From contig NZ_BSOB01000018.1 in the NCBI RefSeq assembly GCF_030160295.1, positions 124,446 to 188,445 on the forward strand: 64,000 bases of DNA, in the 5' to 3' direction. Below are positions 51,844-59,864 of this stretch, one piece after another; position 1 is the stretch's first letter; each line of letters starts with the position of its first letter. The notes under the pieces were generated by a model. It ran no database searches, was not told where the DNA came from, and worked only from the letters and a program-made list of their open reading frames with translations. The DNA comes from Dyella acidisoli (lineage in GTDB: Bacteria; Pseudomonadota; Gammaproteobacteria; Xanthomonadales; Rhodanobacteraceae). A program made the position numbers and the translations under genes.

Positions 51844-52658
51844 GCCATCTCCGAAACCGACGGCCGCGCGGCGGCATGGCGTGCATACGCCTTGGCCAGC
51901 TTCACGTCGTACAGGTTGTCGGCATACCCCGGGCCGTTGTAGCTCCGCGCAAACGCGGCCCATTTGCGATTGCGCAGCGCCTTAAACAGCTCCGCATCGT
52001 TTTCTACGAATCGCACGAACGCCTGCAGCTGTTCGGCTTCGCCGGCGGCGAAAGCCGCAGCCATCGCTGTCGCACTGGCGTATCTGAGTGCTCGTGCATG
52101 GTGGCCCATGATCTGAAACCGCCCCCAACTGCAGGCTTCCATGGCGGGTTCCTGTGCGATCGCTGCAGCTTGCGCGAGGCGTGCATATTCCGCGACACCG
52201 CCGACATAACCACCACGTGCCTGGCTCAGAATCGACACCGGTGCCTGCACCGTGGTCGGATCGATGCCATGGGCCTGCAGCTGCCGCCAGAACACATGCC
52301 GCTCGAACAGGATCACCACCCGCCCATCCGGGAGGTAACCGGTGCGCGGGCTTTCCACTTCCACCACCGCGTTGATCGCCGCGCCCTCGCAGCCGAGTTC
52401 CGCCGCCGCGCGCTCGATATCGGCTTGCGTCAGTGCACGCGGATCGACGGTACCGAGCAATGCACTCTGCGTGCGCGGGCCGGCGATGCCGTCCTCGATC
52501 AGGTGGCGGCTGCGCTGGAAGGCGCGCACTGCGGCTTCTGTGGTCGGGCCATACCAGCCGTCGATGACGACAGGGTGGCCCACGCGATGCAATCGCTGCT
52601 GCAGCACGGTGACGTCCGCGCCGTGATCACCGGTACGTAAGGTGAAGTTAGTTGTCAT
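51840..52658 (-). CDS. Endolysin: N-acetylmuramidase with peptidoglycan-binding domain
   Basis: 272 residues from ATG 52658. The N-terminal PG_binding_1 domain (GDHGADVTVLQQRLHRVG, DGWYGPTTEAAVRAFQ) is followed by a DUF3380-type muramidase domain (INAVVEVESPRTGYLPDGR, ILFERHVFWRQL, CSWGRFQIMG). It degrades the cell wall after holin pore formation. It differs from the P2 K lysozyme fold, a common replacement. Confidence 0.9.
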   Translation of the reverse strand: MTTNFTLRTGDHGADVTVLQQRLHRVGHPVVIDGWYGPTTEAAVRAFQRSRHLIEDGIAGPRTQSALLGTVDPRALTQADIERAAAELGCEGAAINAVVEVESPRTGYLPDGRVVILFERHVFWRQLQAHGIDPTTVQAPVSILSQARGGYVGGVAEYARLAQAAAIAQEPAMEACSWGRFQIMGHHARALRYASATAMAAAFAAGEAEQLQAFVRFVENDAELFKALRNRKWAAFARSYNGPGYADNLYDVKLAKAYARHAAARPSVSEMA

Positions 52659-52932
52659 GGTTCGTCCGAAGGATGGCCGCGACATTGCCCTGGGCGGTGA
52701 GGCTCAACACGCACAGCACGAGGGACACGCCGAGATCGCCGAGATGGATCGGCGTGTTCGCATAGAGGCCGAGCAGCACACCCAGCGCCGTACTGCCAGT
52801 GCTGACGATTAGCACCCAGGCGCACACACTGACCGCGAGGCGATAGCGGGCACCGGCGCGCCGATACAGGAGCAGACGCGCGCAGGTGATGGCGTTGGCA
52901 ATGAAGAGCAGCGCGGCCAAGAGGTGGTCCAT
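52648..52932 (-). CDS. Phage holin (family 3-like)
   Basis: 94 residues with three hydrophobic segments (LLAALLFIANAITCARLLL, RLAVSVCAWVLIVSTGSTAL, LGVSLVLCVLSLTAQG). Its ATG overlaps the stop of the preceding holin gene, and its end overlaps the endolysin start. Confidence 0.8.
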   Translation of the reverse strand: MDHLLAALLFIANAITCARLLLYRRAGARYRLAVSVCAWVLIVSTGSTALGVLLGLYANTPIHLGDLGVSLVLCVLSLTAQGNVAAILRTNHDN

Positions 52933-53282
52933 TAGGAACCTCCCCGACGCAGCCACGTGGTGAGGTCGATCGTCTTGATCCGCTCCAGCACCTGGACAGT
53001 GACGGCAATGGCGAACGCTGCAGCAAGGAATGCGGCGACACCCGTGGCCTGCACGTCGATGCGCGCCGCGACTTCCGGTGCCGCGAGGTAACCCACAATC
53101 CAACTGATGAGCAGGTAGATACCGCGCGAGGTCATCGACACATCCCGCGCATGCAGCGCGACGAGCGCCGCACCCGCAAAAGCGCCGACGATGGCATTGC
53201 CATCGATACCCGGCACGAGGGTGGCAAGTCCCACACCGGTCGCGACGAACGCGAGCGTAGTGGTGGTCGTCGGTTCGGCCAT
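52932..53282 (-). CDS. Second holin-like membrane protein
   Basis: 116 residues with several hydrophobic spans (TLAFVATGVGLATLVPG, IVGAFAGAALVALHA, GIYLLISWIVGYLAAP, VAAFLAAAFAIAVTVQVL). Paired membrane proteins ahead of the endolysin are usual in P2-like phages and may act as holin and antiholin. Confidence 0.75.
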   Translation of the reverse strand: MAEPTTTTTLAFVATGVGLATLVPGIDGNAIVGAFAGAALVALHARDVSMTSRGIYLLISWIVGYLAAPEVAARIDVQATGVAAFLAAAFAIAVTVQVLERIKTIDLTTWLRRGGS

Positions 53283-53293
53283 CGTTATCCCTC

Positions 53294-53503
53294 TCAGGTC
53301 CAGAGCTGTACCTGCGCCGTCACGGACTGCGCGGTTTGAGCGGTATCAGGCAGGTTGACCGGATAGCCCTGGGGCAACACGGGGCCGAGATCGGCCAGGC
53401 CTGGATTGGCGGCGAGCGTCGCTTCCGTCACGCTGGCGGTGCGCCCCAGCACGCGCTGACAGAGCGCATCGAGCGTTTCGCCTTGTAGTGCGCGCACGAT
53501 CAT
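53294..53503 (-). CDS. X: Tail protein X (GpX)
   Basis: 69 residues with a LysM-like core: VRALQGETLDALCQRVLGRT then VLPQGYPVNLP. Classic GpX, between L and the lysis genes as in P2. Its ATG overlaps the L stop. Confidence 0.93.
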   Translation of the reverse strand: MIVRALQGETLDALCQRVLGRTASVTEATLAANPGLADLGPVLPQGYPVNLPDTAQTAQSVTAQVQLWT

Positions 53504-53967
53504 CAGAGCAACTCCACCGTGGCGCGTGGACGGCCCAGGATGTCGCGAATCGCGTAGCGCGCTTGCCGGCGGTAATCGTCGACGGACAATTCCATCGCTT
53601 CGGCGCGACGCTGCCCGGCATCCGTGCTGTCGACATCGCGATAGCGTTCGATCAGTTCGGCTTTCGCGGTCGCGTACACGGCACGCTGATACAGCAACAC
53701 CAGTCGCGAGGTGTCGCCGATCACTTTGCTCGGCACGTCCGCAAGCGACGTGCGGCCCAGTGCTTCCTGCTGCTGTTGCCACGCATCCAGTTCGTCTTCG
53801 ACGGTCGACATGGCCAGCGCGATGCATTCGGTCAGGCGTGCCTCGGTGACGGTGCCGTCCAGACGCAGCACGGCGCGCACCTCAGCAAGCGCGATCGGGG
53901 GATACCAGTCACCCGAACGGATGACGGGTGGATCGGTAGTGGGTGCCGTAGCGACAAAACCGGACAT
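53503..53967 (-). CDS. L: Head completion/stabilisation protein L (GpL)
   Basis: 154 residues from ATG 53967 (GAAGAGA upstream). SGFVATAPTTDPPVIRSGDW then YPPIALAEVRAVLRLDGTVT is the conserved opening of GpL. Confidence 0.93.
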   Translation of the reverse strand: MSGFVATAPTTDPPVIRSGDWYPPIALAEVRAVLRLDGTVTEARLTECIALAMSTVEDELDAWQQQQEALGRTSLADVPSKVIGDTSRLVLLYQRAVYATAKAELIERYRDVDSTDAGQRRAEAMELSVDDYRRQARYAIRDILGRPRATVELL

Positions 53968-54067
53968 CGGGATCTCTTCGATAAGGTGCGGCGGTGGTCG
54001 GTGGGTCATCCGGATGGGAGAGAGGTCATCGGGTGCCCACCGAGCCGCCGCGGCGCTCGGGGCGAGC

Positions 54068-54718
54068 TCAGGTCGCGGAGACAAGCTGCTTTTGCAGCTT
54101 GCTGATCTCGGTCTTGATGCCGAGTCGCGGATTCAGGCGCAGCGCATGCTGCAGGTGATCGAGTGCTTGTGTGGGAACGGTGTCGCGCAGTGCAAACCCA
54201 ATGGCTTTGTGAAGCTTGGCCCGCACTTCATCGGGCATGTCGCGCCCGTCGGTCAGTTGGCCGACGCGCAAGAGCTGATCGACGGTGACCGTGGTGCCGG
54301 GCTTCTCGCTCTGATCGGCGATTTCCTCGACCACCAGGGTGGCGACGTCGCGCTGATAGTGTTCGGGCAGCTTCAGGTCGTGCTTCAGAAGATGCGCGGC
54401 CATGTCGAGTGCGGACTCCAGCGCTCCGGTGTCGATGTGCCACACCATCAGCGTGGCAAACACATCATCCTGCACGGGCTGATCGGCTTCGAGCACCCCG
54501 GCGATCCAGGCCGCGTATTCCGGGAGGCGCTGGCGTTTGACGGCAATCTTCTGCTGGATGGACTGGATGCTTTTCAGCACACGCTTGTCTTCGGCAAGCT
54601 TGGCAAGCATCAGGTCGTAGGCGCTGCCGGTGAGCTGTTGCGCACCGGTGCTGGCGGCCAGGCTCGCTGCCTGGGCCGCCAACACGCGCTCCCGATGACG
54701 CATGGCGGGGCTGGTCAT
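54068..54718 (-). CDS. M: Terminase endonuclease small subunit (GpM)
   Basis: 216 residues. SPAMRHRERVLAAQAA and YAAWIAGVLEADQPVQDDVF then MVWHIDTG are typical of GpM, which cuts cos sites during packaging. Confidence 0.93.
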   Translation of the reverse strand: MTSPAMRHRERVLAAQAASLAASTGAQQLTGSAYDLMLAKLAEDKRVLKSIQSIQQKIAVKRQRLPEYAAWIAGVLEADQPVQDDVFATLMVWHIDTGALESALDMAAHLLKHDLKLPEHYQRDVATLVVEEIADQSEKPGTTVTVDQLLRVGQLTDGRDMPDEVRAKLHKAIGFALRDTVPTQALDHLQHALRLNPRLGIKTEISKLQKQLVSAT

Positions 54719-54729
54719 CGTGGCAGTCC

Positions 54730-55740
54730 TCAGTGCTTGAGCTCGATGTTTTCGAAGAGGGCCACGGTGCCGTAGTGCTCGACCACGTAGGCATCGTTGG
54801 AGGACTCGTAGTTCTCGATCTGATCGCGCTCCGGCCGATCGCGCAGCAAACGGCGGCGTGCACCTTCCTGCCAGTAGATGGAAAGATTGCTGAGCGGCGT
54901 CACCAGCACAGCGTTGTCCGGGAAGCCCGGTACGCGAATGGCCGGCAAACCACCCATTGCTTCGCGGCTGATCAGGATGTCGCTGGCCAATTCATCCGTC
55001 GCGCGCTGATCACGGTTGAGCTTGGCGAACATCTTGTCGTGCAGAAGTTTGCGACCGCAGATGGCGACGAGATCCGTCGCATCGCGGTACGGCTCCTCCA
55101 GCAGCATCACCGCGTCGTACACCAGCGCGTCGATGTTGGCGTAATCGCAGCCGACGACGGTGCCGACCTGAATCTTGCCTTGGGTTGCGCCTTCCTTCAT
55201 CCAGTGGCTGGGTGCCTCGGTGCGGATGTGCTGCAACCAGCCGATGTTCACGTCCTGCAGCAGCGGGTTGGCGGCGCGATCCGTGTCGGCCGCCACCTTC
55301 ACGCCGTTGAAGCCGATCAGGATGCGATCTAGCGCCTGGCGCTTGATGATGGCGTCGCGCAGGCGCGTCTGGAAATCGGGGAACTTCGCCCACGCATCGA
55401 TCTGCTGGTACTTGATCAAGGTGTCGAAGTCGGTTTTCTCGCAGCGATAGCCCTGGTTCTTGAGATCGCTGACGTCGCGCGGCATGCGGTCCTTGGTGCG
55501 CGTATCGGTGCGCCCGGCGATGGTGCCGGTGACACCCAGCATCACTTTCTCGCCTTCCTGTTCCTGCACGCCGATAACGTTGATCTTGCTCAGGAACTCG
55601 CTGCTGGCTTGCAGCTGGTTTTCCAGTGTCTGCTGGACCGTCGGTGTCACGCTGAATTTGCTCGCGGCGCTGTCCACGCCATTGAGCTGGGCCACGCGTT
55701 CCGCGTAGGCGTTGAAGAGGCGGCGGGTGTCGTTACGCAT
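54730..55740 (-). CDS. N: Major capsid protein (GpN)
   Basis: 336 residues: NDTRRLFNAYAERVAQLNGV at the start, MPRDVSDLKNQGYRCEKTDF and VEHYGTVALFENIELK at the end are diagnostic of the P2-type capsid. Confidence 0.96.
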   Translation of the reverse strand: MRNDTRRLFNAYAERVAQLNGVDSAASKFSVTPTVQQTLENQLQASSEFLSKINVIGVQEQEGEKVMLGVTGTIAGRTDTRTKDRMPRDVSDLKNQGYRCEKTDFDTLIKYQQIDAWAKFPDFQTRLRDAIIKRQALDRILIGFNGVKVAADTDRAANPLLQDVNIGWLQHIRTEAPSHWMKEGATQGKIQVGTVVGCDYANIDALVYDAVMLLEEPYRDATDLVAICGRKLLHDKMFAKLNRDQRATDELASDILISREAMGGLPAIRVPGFPDNAVLVTPLSNLSIYWQEGARRRLLRDRPERDQIENYESSNDAYVVEHYGTVALFENIELKH

Positions 55741-55790
55741 GAAGGCTCCGGGGCGGGCAAGCGAGAATCGGAAAAGAAAGCGAGTGCGGA

Positions 55791-56648
55791 TCAGCAGTCG
55801 GTTTGCAAGACACCGCTACCGCCGGTGGCCGGCGGACGTGGGGTGAACGCGGGCGTGGCCTCCAGTTCGGCGCGCAACGTGGCGAAGGCCGTCGTGGTGT
55901 CCTGGCCGGCTTGCTCGATGGCGTCTAGGCGGCGCGTGAACGCGCTGAGCTGATCGGCGAACTGCTGGGTGGTGGTGGTCGAGTGCGTGGCGAGTTGTTC
56001 CAACGCCTCGGTGAGGCCATTCAATGCATCGCCCAGCTCGGCGAACTGCGTGTCCTGCACCTTGGCTTTGCCGGTGAGCTTGGCCAGGCGTTCTTTGATC
56101 GCCGCAAACAACGTCGTGGTGTGGCCATCCGACGATTCCTCTTCCCACTCGATCTCGATCGGCTCGGCGGCGGTGAAGAGGTTGTCGGGCGATTGCTTGC
56201 GGCTTGCGAGCGGATTGCTGGAGGCCTGCGCGGCAAAGGTGAGCATGTCGGTACCGAGACTCGCCGGGCTGTCGGTGACGCCGAGGCCCACGAGGTACGC
56301 GCGACCGGTGCTCGCGAATTTCGGATTGACCTCGATGCTGCTGTAAATCTTCTGCTTGGCCTTGGTCATGCTGACCAGGTCGGCGGTCGGTTCGATCTGC
56401 GCAAAGAGGGCCAATTTGCCTTTGAGATCCCCGTCGGCGATTTCCTCGGCCTTCACCGCCGTCACGTCGCCGTACGCCTTAAATGGACCATCCGGCATCA
56501 GGCCACGGATGTGCTCAAGGAAGATGCGCGCGCCGTAGGTCTGCGGGTTGTAGGTCGCCGCGATATCGCTGATCCAGCTGCGCTCCATCGTGCGGCCATC
56601 GGTGGTCGCGCCTTCAACGGCAACGCGGAAGAACTTGCTTTTGGCCAT
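55791..56648 (-). CDS. O: Capsid scaffolding protein with protease domain (GpO)
   Basis: 285 residues from ATG 56648 (GAGGTG upstream). KSKFFRVAVEGATTDGRTME and DIAATYNPQTYGARIFLEHI open the GpO serine-protease domain. The C-terminal third is a coiled coil that scaffolds the capsid. Confidence 0.94.
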   Translation of the reverse strand: MAKSKFFRVAVEGATTDGRTMERSWISDIAATYNPQTYGARIFLEHIRGLMPDGPFKAYGDVTAVKAEEIADGDLKGKLALFAQIEPTADLVSMTKAKQKIYSSIEVNPKFASTGRAYLVGLGVTDSPASLGTDMLTFAAQASSNPLASRKQSPDNLFTAAEPIEIEWEEESSDGHTTTLFAAIKERLAKLTGKAKVQDTQFAELGDALNGLTEALEQLATHSTTTTQQFADQLSAFTRRLDAIEQAGQDTTTAFATLRAELEATPAFTPRPPATGGSGVLQTDC

Positions 56649-56730
56649 GGCCGACACCTCGTGAACGCAGCGACGTAAAAGGACGGGGCCATCCTCGACA
56701 CCGCACGTCACGCGAGCAACGTACTAGCGC

Positions 56731-56750
56731 GGTACCAATCCACTGGTACC
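56731..56750. promoter_or_regulatory. Candidate Ogr-type late activator site between O and P
   Basis: GGTACC-N8-GGTACC in the 148-bp region between divergent O and P. It is the third copy of the 20-bp dyad found before V and J, here suited to drive both capsid and terminase operons. Confidence 0.65.
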
Positions 56751-56796
56751 GAAGCACAAGCCATCGATACGAACGCGCGCGGGCGACGATGCGCGC

Positions 56797-58557
56797 ATGG
56801 TGATGCCATCCCCTGAAATCGATCAGCGCCGCGGTGCGCGTGCCCTTTATTGGCAAGGGTGGCGTGTATCCGATATCGCGCAAACGATGGGGATCGCGCG
56901 CACCACCGTGGAATCGTGGAAGACACGCGATGCGTGGGACAAGGCGCCGGTGATCGAGCGCGTGGAAACCTGCATCGAAGCACGCCTGGTGCAGCTGGTT
57001 TGCAAGGATCCCAAGACCGGCAGCGACTACAAGGAAATCGATCTGCTCGGCCGGCAGATCGAACGCTTGGCGCGCGTGCGCCGCTACGAAGCCCCCGGCG
57101 GGACCGAAGCGGATCTCAATCCCGCCATCGAAGCACGCAACGCTGGCCCCAAGAAGCAGCCGAAGCGCAACACCTTCAGCGACGAACAGGTCGAGCACCT
57201 ACGCAAGAGCTTCCTCGACTCGCTGTTCGACTACCAGCACACCTGGCACCGCGCGGCGGACGAACGCACGCGCATGATCCTCAAAAGCCGCCAGATCGGC
57301 GCAACCTGGTACTTCGCGCGCGAGGCGCTTTTTGATGCGATCAGCACCGGGCGCAACCAGATTTTCCTGTCCGCCAGCAAGGCGCAGGCGCACATCTTCA
57401 AGCAGTACATCCGCCAGTTCGCACTGGAAGCCTGCGACATCGACCTCAAGGGCGATCCGATCGTGCTGTGGAACGGTGCGCACTTGTACTTCCTGGGCCA
57501 GAACGCACGCACTGCGCAGGGCTACCACGGCAACTTCTACTACGACGAATTCTTCTGGACGTGCAATTTCGAGGAGATCAACAAGGTCGCCTCCGGCATG
57601 GCCATGCACAAGCAATGGCGCAAGACGTATTTCTCCACGCCAAGCGCCAAGAGCCATCCAGCCCACGCGTACTGGTCCGGCGATCGTTACAACCGCCGCC
57701 GGCCGAAGGATCAGCGGCTGGAGATCGTCACCACGCACGAAGCGCTGGTGGGCGGTCTGCGCTGCGCGGACAAGGTGTGGCGGCAGATCGTGACGATCGA
57801 GGATGCCGAGCGCGGTGGCTGCAGTCTGTTCGATCTCGATGAGTTGCGCATCGAATACACGCCGGACGAATTTGCCAACCTCCTGATGTGCCAGTTCCTG
57901 GATGACGGGGACAGCCTCTTTACGCTGGCGATGATGCAGGGCTGCATGGTCGACAGTTGGGTCGACTGGACCGATCTGCAGCCGCTGGCGATGCGTCCGT
58001 TCGGGTATGCGCCGGTGTGGATCGGCTATGACCCCTCCCTGGGCGAGGGCGGCGATAGCGCGGGGCTGGTCGTGGTCGCGCCGCCCAGCAAGCCCGGCGG
58101 GAAATTTCGCGTGCTGGAGCGGCATCGGCTGAAGGGAATGGATTTCGAGGCGCAGGCCGACTTCATTCGCAAGATCACCAAGCGCTACAGCGTGACGTAC
58201 ATCGGCATCGACGGCACCGGCATCGGTGCCGCCGTGCATCAACTCGTGATCCAGTTTTTTCCGATGGCACGGAAGATCCTGTACTCGCCCGATGCCAAAG
58301 CGCAGATGGTGATGAAGGCGCAGAACGTAATCGGCAAGGGACGTCTCGAATTCGACGCCGGCTGGACGGATCTCGCCCAATCGTTCATGGCCATCCGCAA
58401 GACGCTCAGCCACAGCGGCCGACAGGTGACCTACACCGCGGGTCGCACCGAAGAGACTGGCCATGCGGACCTCGCGTGGGCCTGCATGCATGCCCTGATC
58501 AACGAACCCCTGGAAGGCGCCACCGCGCGCAATACCAGTTTGCTGGAGATTTTCTGA
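56797..58557 (+). CDS. P: Terminase ATPase large subunit (GpP)
   Basis: 586 residues. An N-terminal helix-turn-helix (YWQGWRVSDIAQTMGIARTT) is followed by an ATPase with LKSRQIGATWYFAREAL (adapted Walker A) and GNFYYDEFFWTCNF (Walker B). A C-terminal RNase-H-like nuclease follows (VWIGYDPSLGEGGDSAG, YIGIDGTGIG). Divergent from O as in P2. Confidence 0.96.
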   Translation: MVMPSPEIDQRRGARALYWQGWRVSDIAQTMGIARTTVESWKTRDAWDKAPVIERVETCIEARLVQLVCKDPKTGSDYKEIDLLGRQIERLARVRRYEAPGGTEADLNPAIEARNAGPKKQPKRNTFSDEQVEHLRKSFLDSLFDYQHTWHRAADERTRMILKSRQIGATWYFAREALFDAISTGRNQIFLSASKAQAHIFKQYIRQFALEACDIDLKGDPIVLWNGAHLYFLGQNARTAQGYHGNFYYDEFFWTCNFEEINKVASGMAMHKQWRKTYFSTPSAKSHPAHAYWSGDRYNRRRPKDQRLEIVTTHEALVGGLRCADKVWRQIVTIEDAERGGCSLFDLDELRIEYTPDEFANLLMCQFLDDGDSLFTLAMMQGCMVDSWVDWTDLQPLAMRPFGYAPVWIGYDPSLGEGGDSAGLVVVAPPSKPGGKFRVLERHRLKGMDFEAQADFIRKITKRYSVTYIGIDGTGIGAAVHQLVIQFFPMARKILYSPDAKAQMVMKAQNVIGKGRLEFDAGWTDLAQSFMAIRKTLSHSGRQVTYTAGRTEETGHADLAWACMHALINEPLEGATARNTSLLEIF

Positions 58558-59570
58558 TGAGTGAGTCCGTGACGATGCCGCGCGTTGAAGCCTTTGCCTT
58601 CGGCGATCCCACACCGGTGCTCGATGGGCGTGAAGTGCTGGAGTACATGGAAGCGTGGCGTAACGGGCGCTGGTACGAGCCACCGATGTCACTGGAAGGG
58701 CTGGCACGCTCGTTTCGTGCAACACCCCATCATTCCAGTGCGATCTATGTGAAGCGCAACATTCTGGTATCGTCGTTCAAACCGCACCGACTATTGAGCC
58801 GTGAAGCCTTTGCACGTTACGTGCTCGATTACCTGGTGTTCGGCAACAGTTACCTGGAAGCGCCCAAGAATCGGTTGGGGAAGGTGCAGCCGCTGCAGCC
58901 GTCGCTGGCCAAGTACATGCGCCGCGGCTGCGACGACCTGGACAGCTACTTCATGGTGAAAGGTTGGAAGACGGAGTACGAGTTCGCGCCAGGTTCGGTG
59001 TTTCATCTGCGGGAGCCGGATGTACACCAGGAAATCTACGGCGTACCGGAATACCTGGCCGCTTTGCAAAGCGCGTGGCTCAACGAATCGGGCACGTTGT
59101 TTCGGCGCAAGTATTACCTCAACGGCTCACATGCTGGGTACATTCTTTATCTCACCGATGCGTTGTCGGACGAGGCGCAAGTGGACGCGATCAAGACGGC
59201 GCTCAAGAACAGTAAGGGGCCGGGGAATTTTCGGAACCTTTTCATGTATGCGCCTGGTGGCAAGAAGGATGGCCTTCAACTGATGCCAATTAGCGAAGTG
59301 GCTGCGAAGGATGAGTTCTTCAATATCAAGAACGTGACGCGGGACGATGTGCTGGCTGCGCATCGTGTGCCGCCGCAGCTGCTTGGTTTAGTGCCGACGG
59401 GCACCACTGGTTTTGGTTCAGTGGTGCCCGCTGCGCAGGTGTTTGCTGCGAATGAGTTGCTTCCTTTGCAGGCACGGCTAAGGGAACTAAATGATTGGGT
59501 AGGCAATGAAGTAATTACTTTTAATCCCTATTTAGTGGCAGACAACAACGGAGGCGCCACAAGTGGATAG
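58557..59570 (+). CDS. Q: Portal protein (GpQ)
   Basis: 337 residues; the ATG at 58557 overlaps the P stop (TGATG). RSFRATPHHSSAIYVKRNIL, RYVLDYLVFGNSYLEAPKNR and LLGLVPTGTTGFGSV are characteristic of the P2 portal. It is the last recognisable phage gene on this side. Confidence 0.96.
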   Translation: MSESVTMPRVEAFAFGDPTPVLDGREVLEYMEAWRNGRWYEPPMSLEGLARSFRATPHHSSAIYVKRNILVSSFKPHRLLSREAFARYVLDYLVFGNSYLEAPKNRLGKVQPLQPSLAKYMRRGCDDLDSYFMVKGWKTEYEFAPGSVFHLREPDVHQEIYGVPEYLAALQSAWLNESGTLFRRKYYLNGSHAGYILYLTDALSDEAQVDAIKTALKNSKGPGNFRNLFMYAPGGKKDGLQLMPISEVAAKDEFFNIKNVTRDDVLAAHRVPPQLLGLVPTGTTGFGSVVPAAQVFAANELLPLQARLRELNDWVGNEVITFNPYLVADNNGGATSG

Positions 59571-59625
59571 TAGTGATTGCGTTAGTCAGTAATTTCTGCA
59601 GGCACACCCTGGGGAGTCAATGCTC

Positions 59626-59853
59626 TTATGGCTTGTGTCTCACCTTAACGCGACGGGCTATGTATATGGCAATTGACGCAACCATAGAAACAAAGCATAC
59701 CCCCGTTACAGTAAGCAACGAACCCATCCTAGAGTCAAAGGATGCGGGGGTTTTCGAGAAAAAACTAGCCAGCCAAATAGTTTGAACGGTCCAGCCAGCA
59801 AAAAACACGAAAGCGGCAAGAGACAAGAGGAAAACAACCATCCAGAAGCGCAT
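59626..59853 (-). CDS. Putative membrane immunity protein
   Basis: 75 residues with two membrane spans (MRFWMVVFLLSLAAFVFFAG and LLTVTGVCFVSMVASIAIYI). It starts 11 bp after the rhs gene stop on the same strand. Position and size suggest immunity to a toxin acting at or beyond the inner membrane. Unrecognised family. Confidence 0.6.
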   Translation of the reverse strand: MRFWMVVFLLSLAAFVFFAGWTVQTIWLASFFSKTPASFDSRMGSLLTVTGVCFVSMVASIAIYIARRVKVRHKP

Positions 59854-59864
59854 AGCAATATCCT

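Larger units (their letters stand above)
26833..59570. mobile_element. P2-like (Peduovirus-type) prophage, int to portal gene
   Basis: The span carries a tyrosine integrase, regulatory genes and nearly the whole P2 late set in recognisable order. The left att is probably the tRNA-Ile 3' end at 2453, separated from int only by the later Tn7-like insertion and about 220 bp. The right end is not located: no copy of the tRNA 3' end is found up to 64000, so the rhs genes beyond Q may also belong. All head, tail, lysis and terminase genes look intact, so the phage could be functional. Confidence 0.85.

Noticed and set aside
57199-58725. 508-codon minus-strand frame opposite terminase gene P
   Set aside because: It is antisense to a strongly conserved terminase, His/Arg/Ala-rich, and without family pattern.
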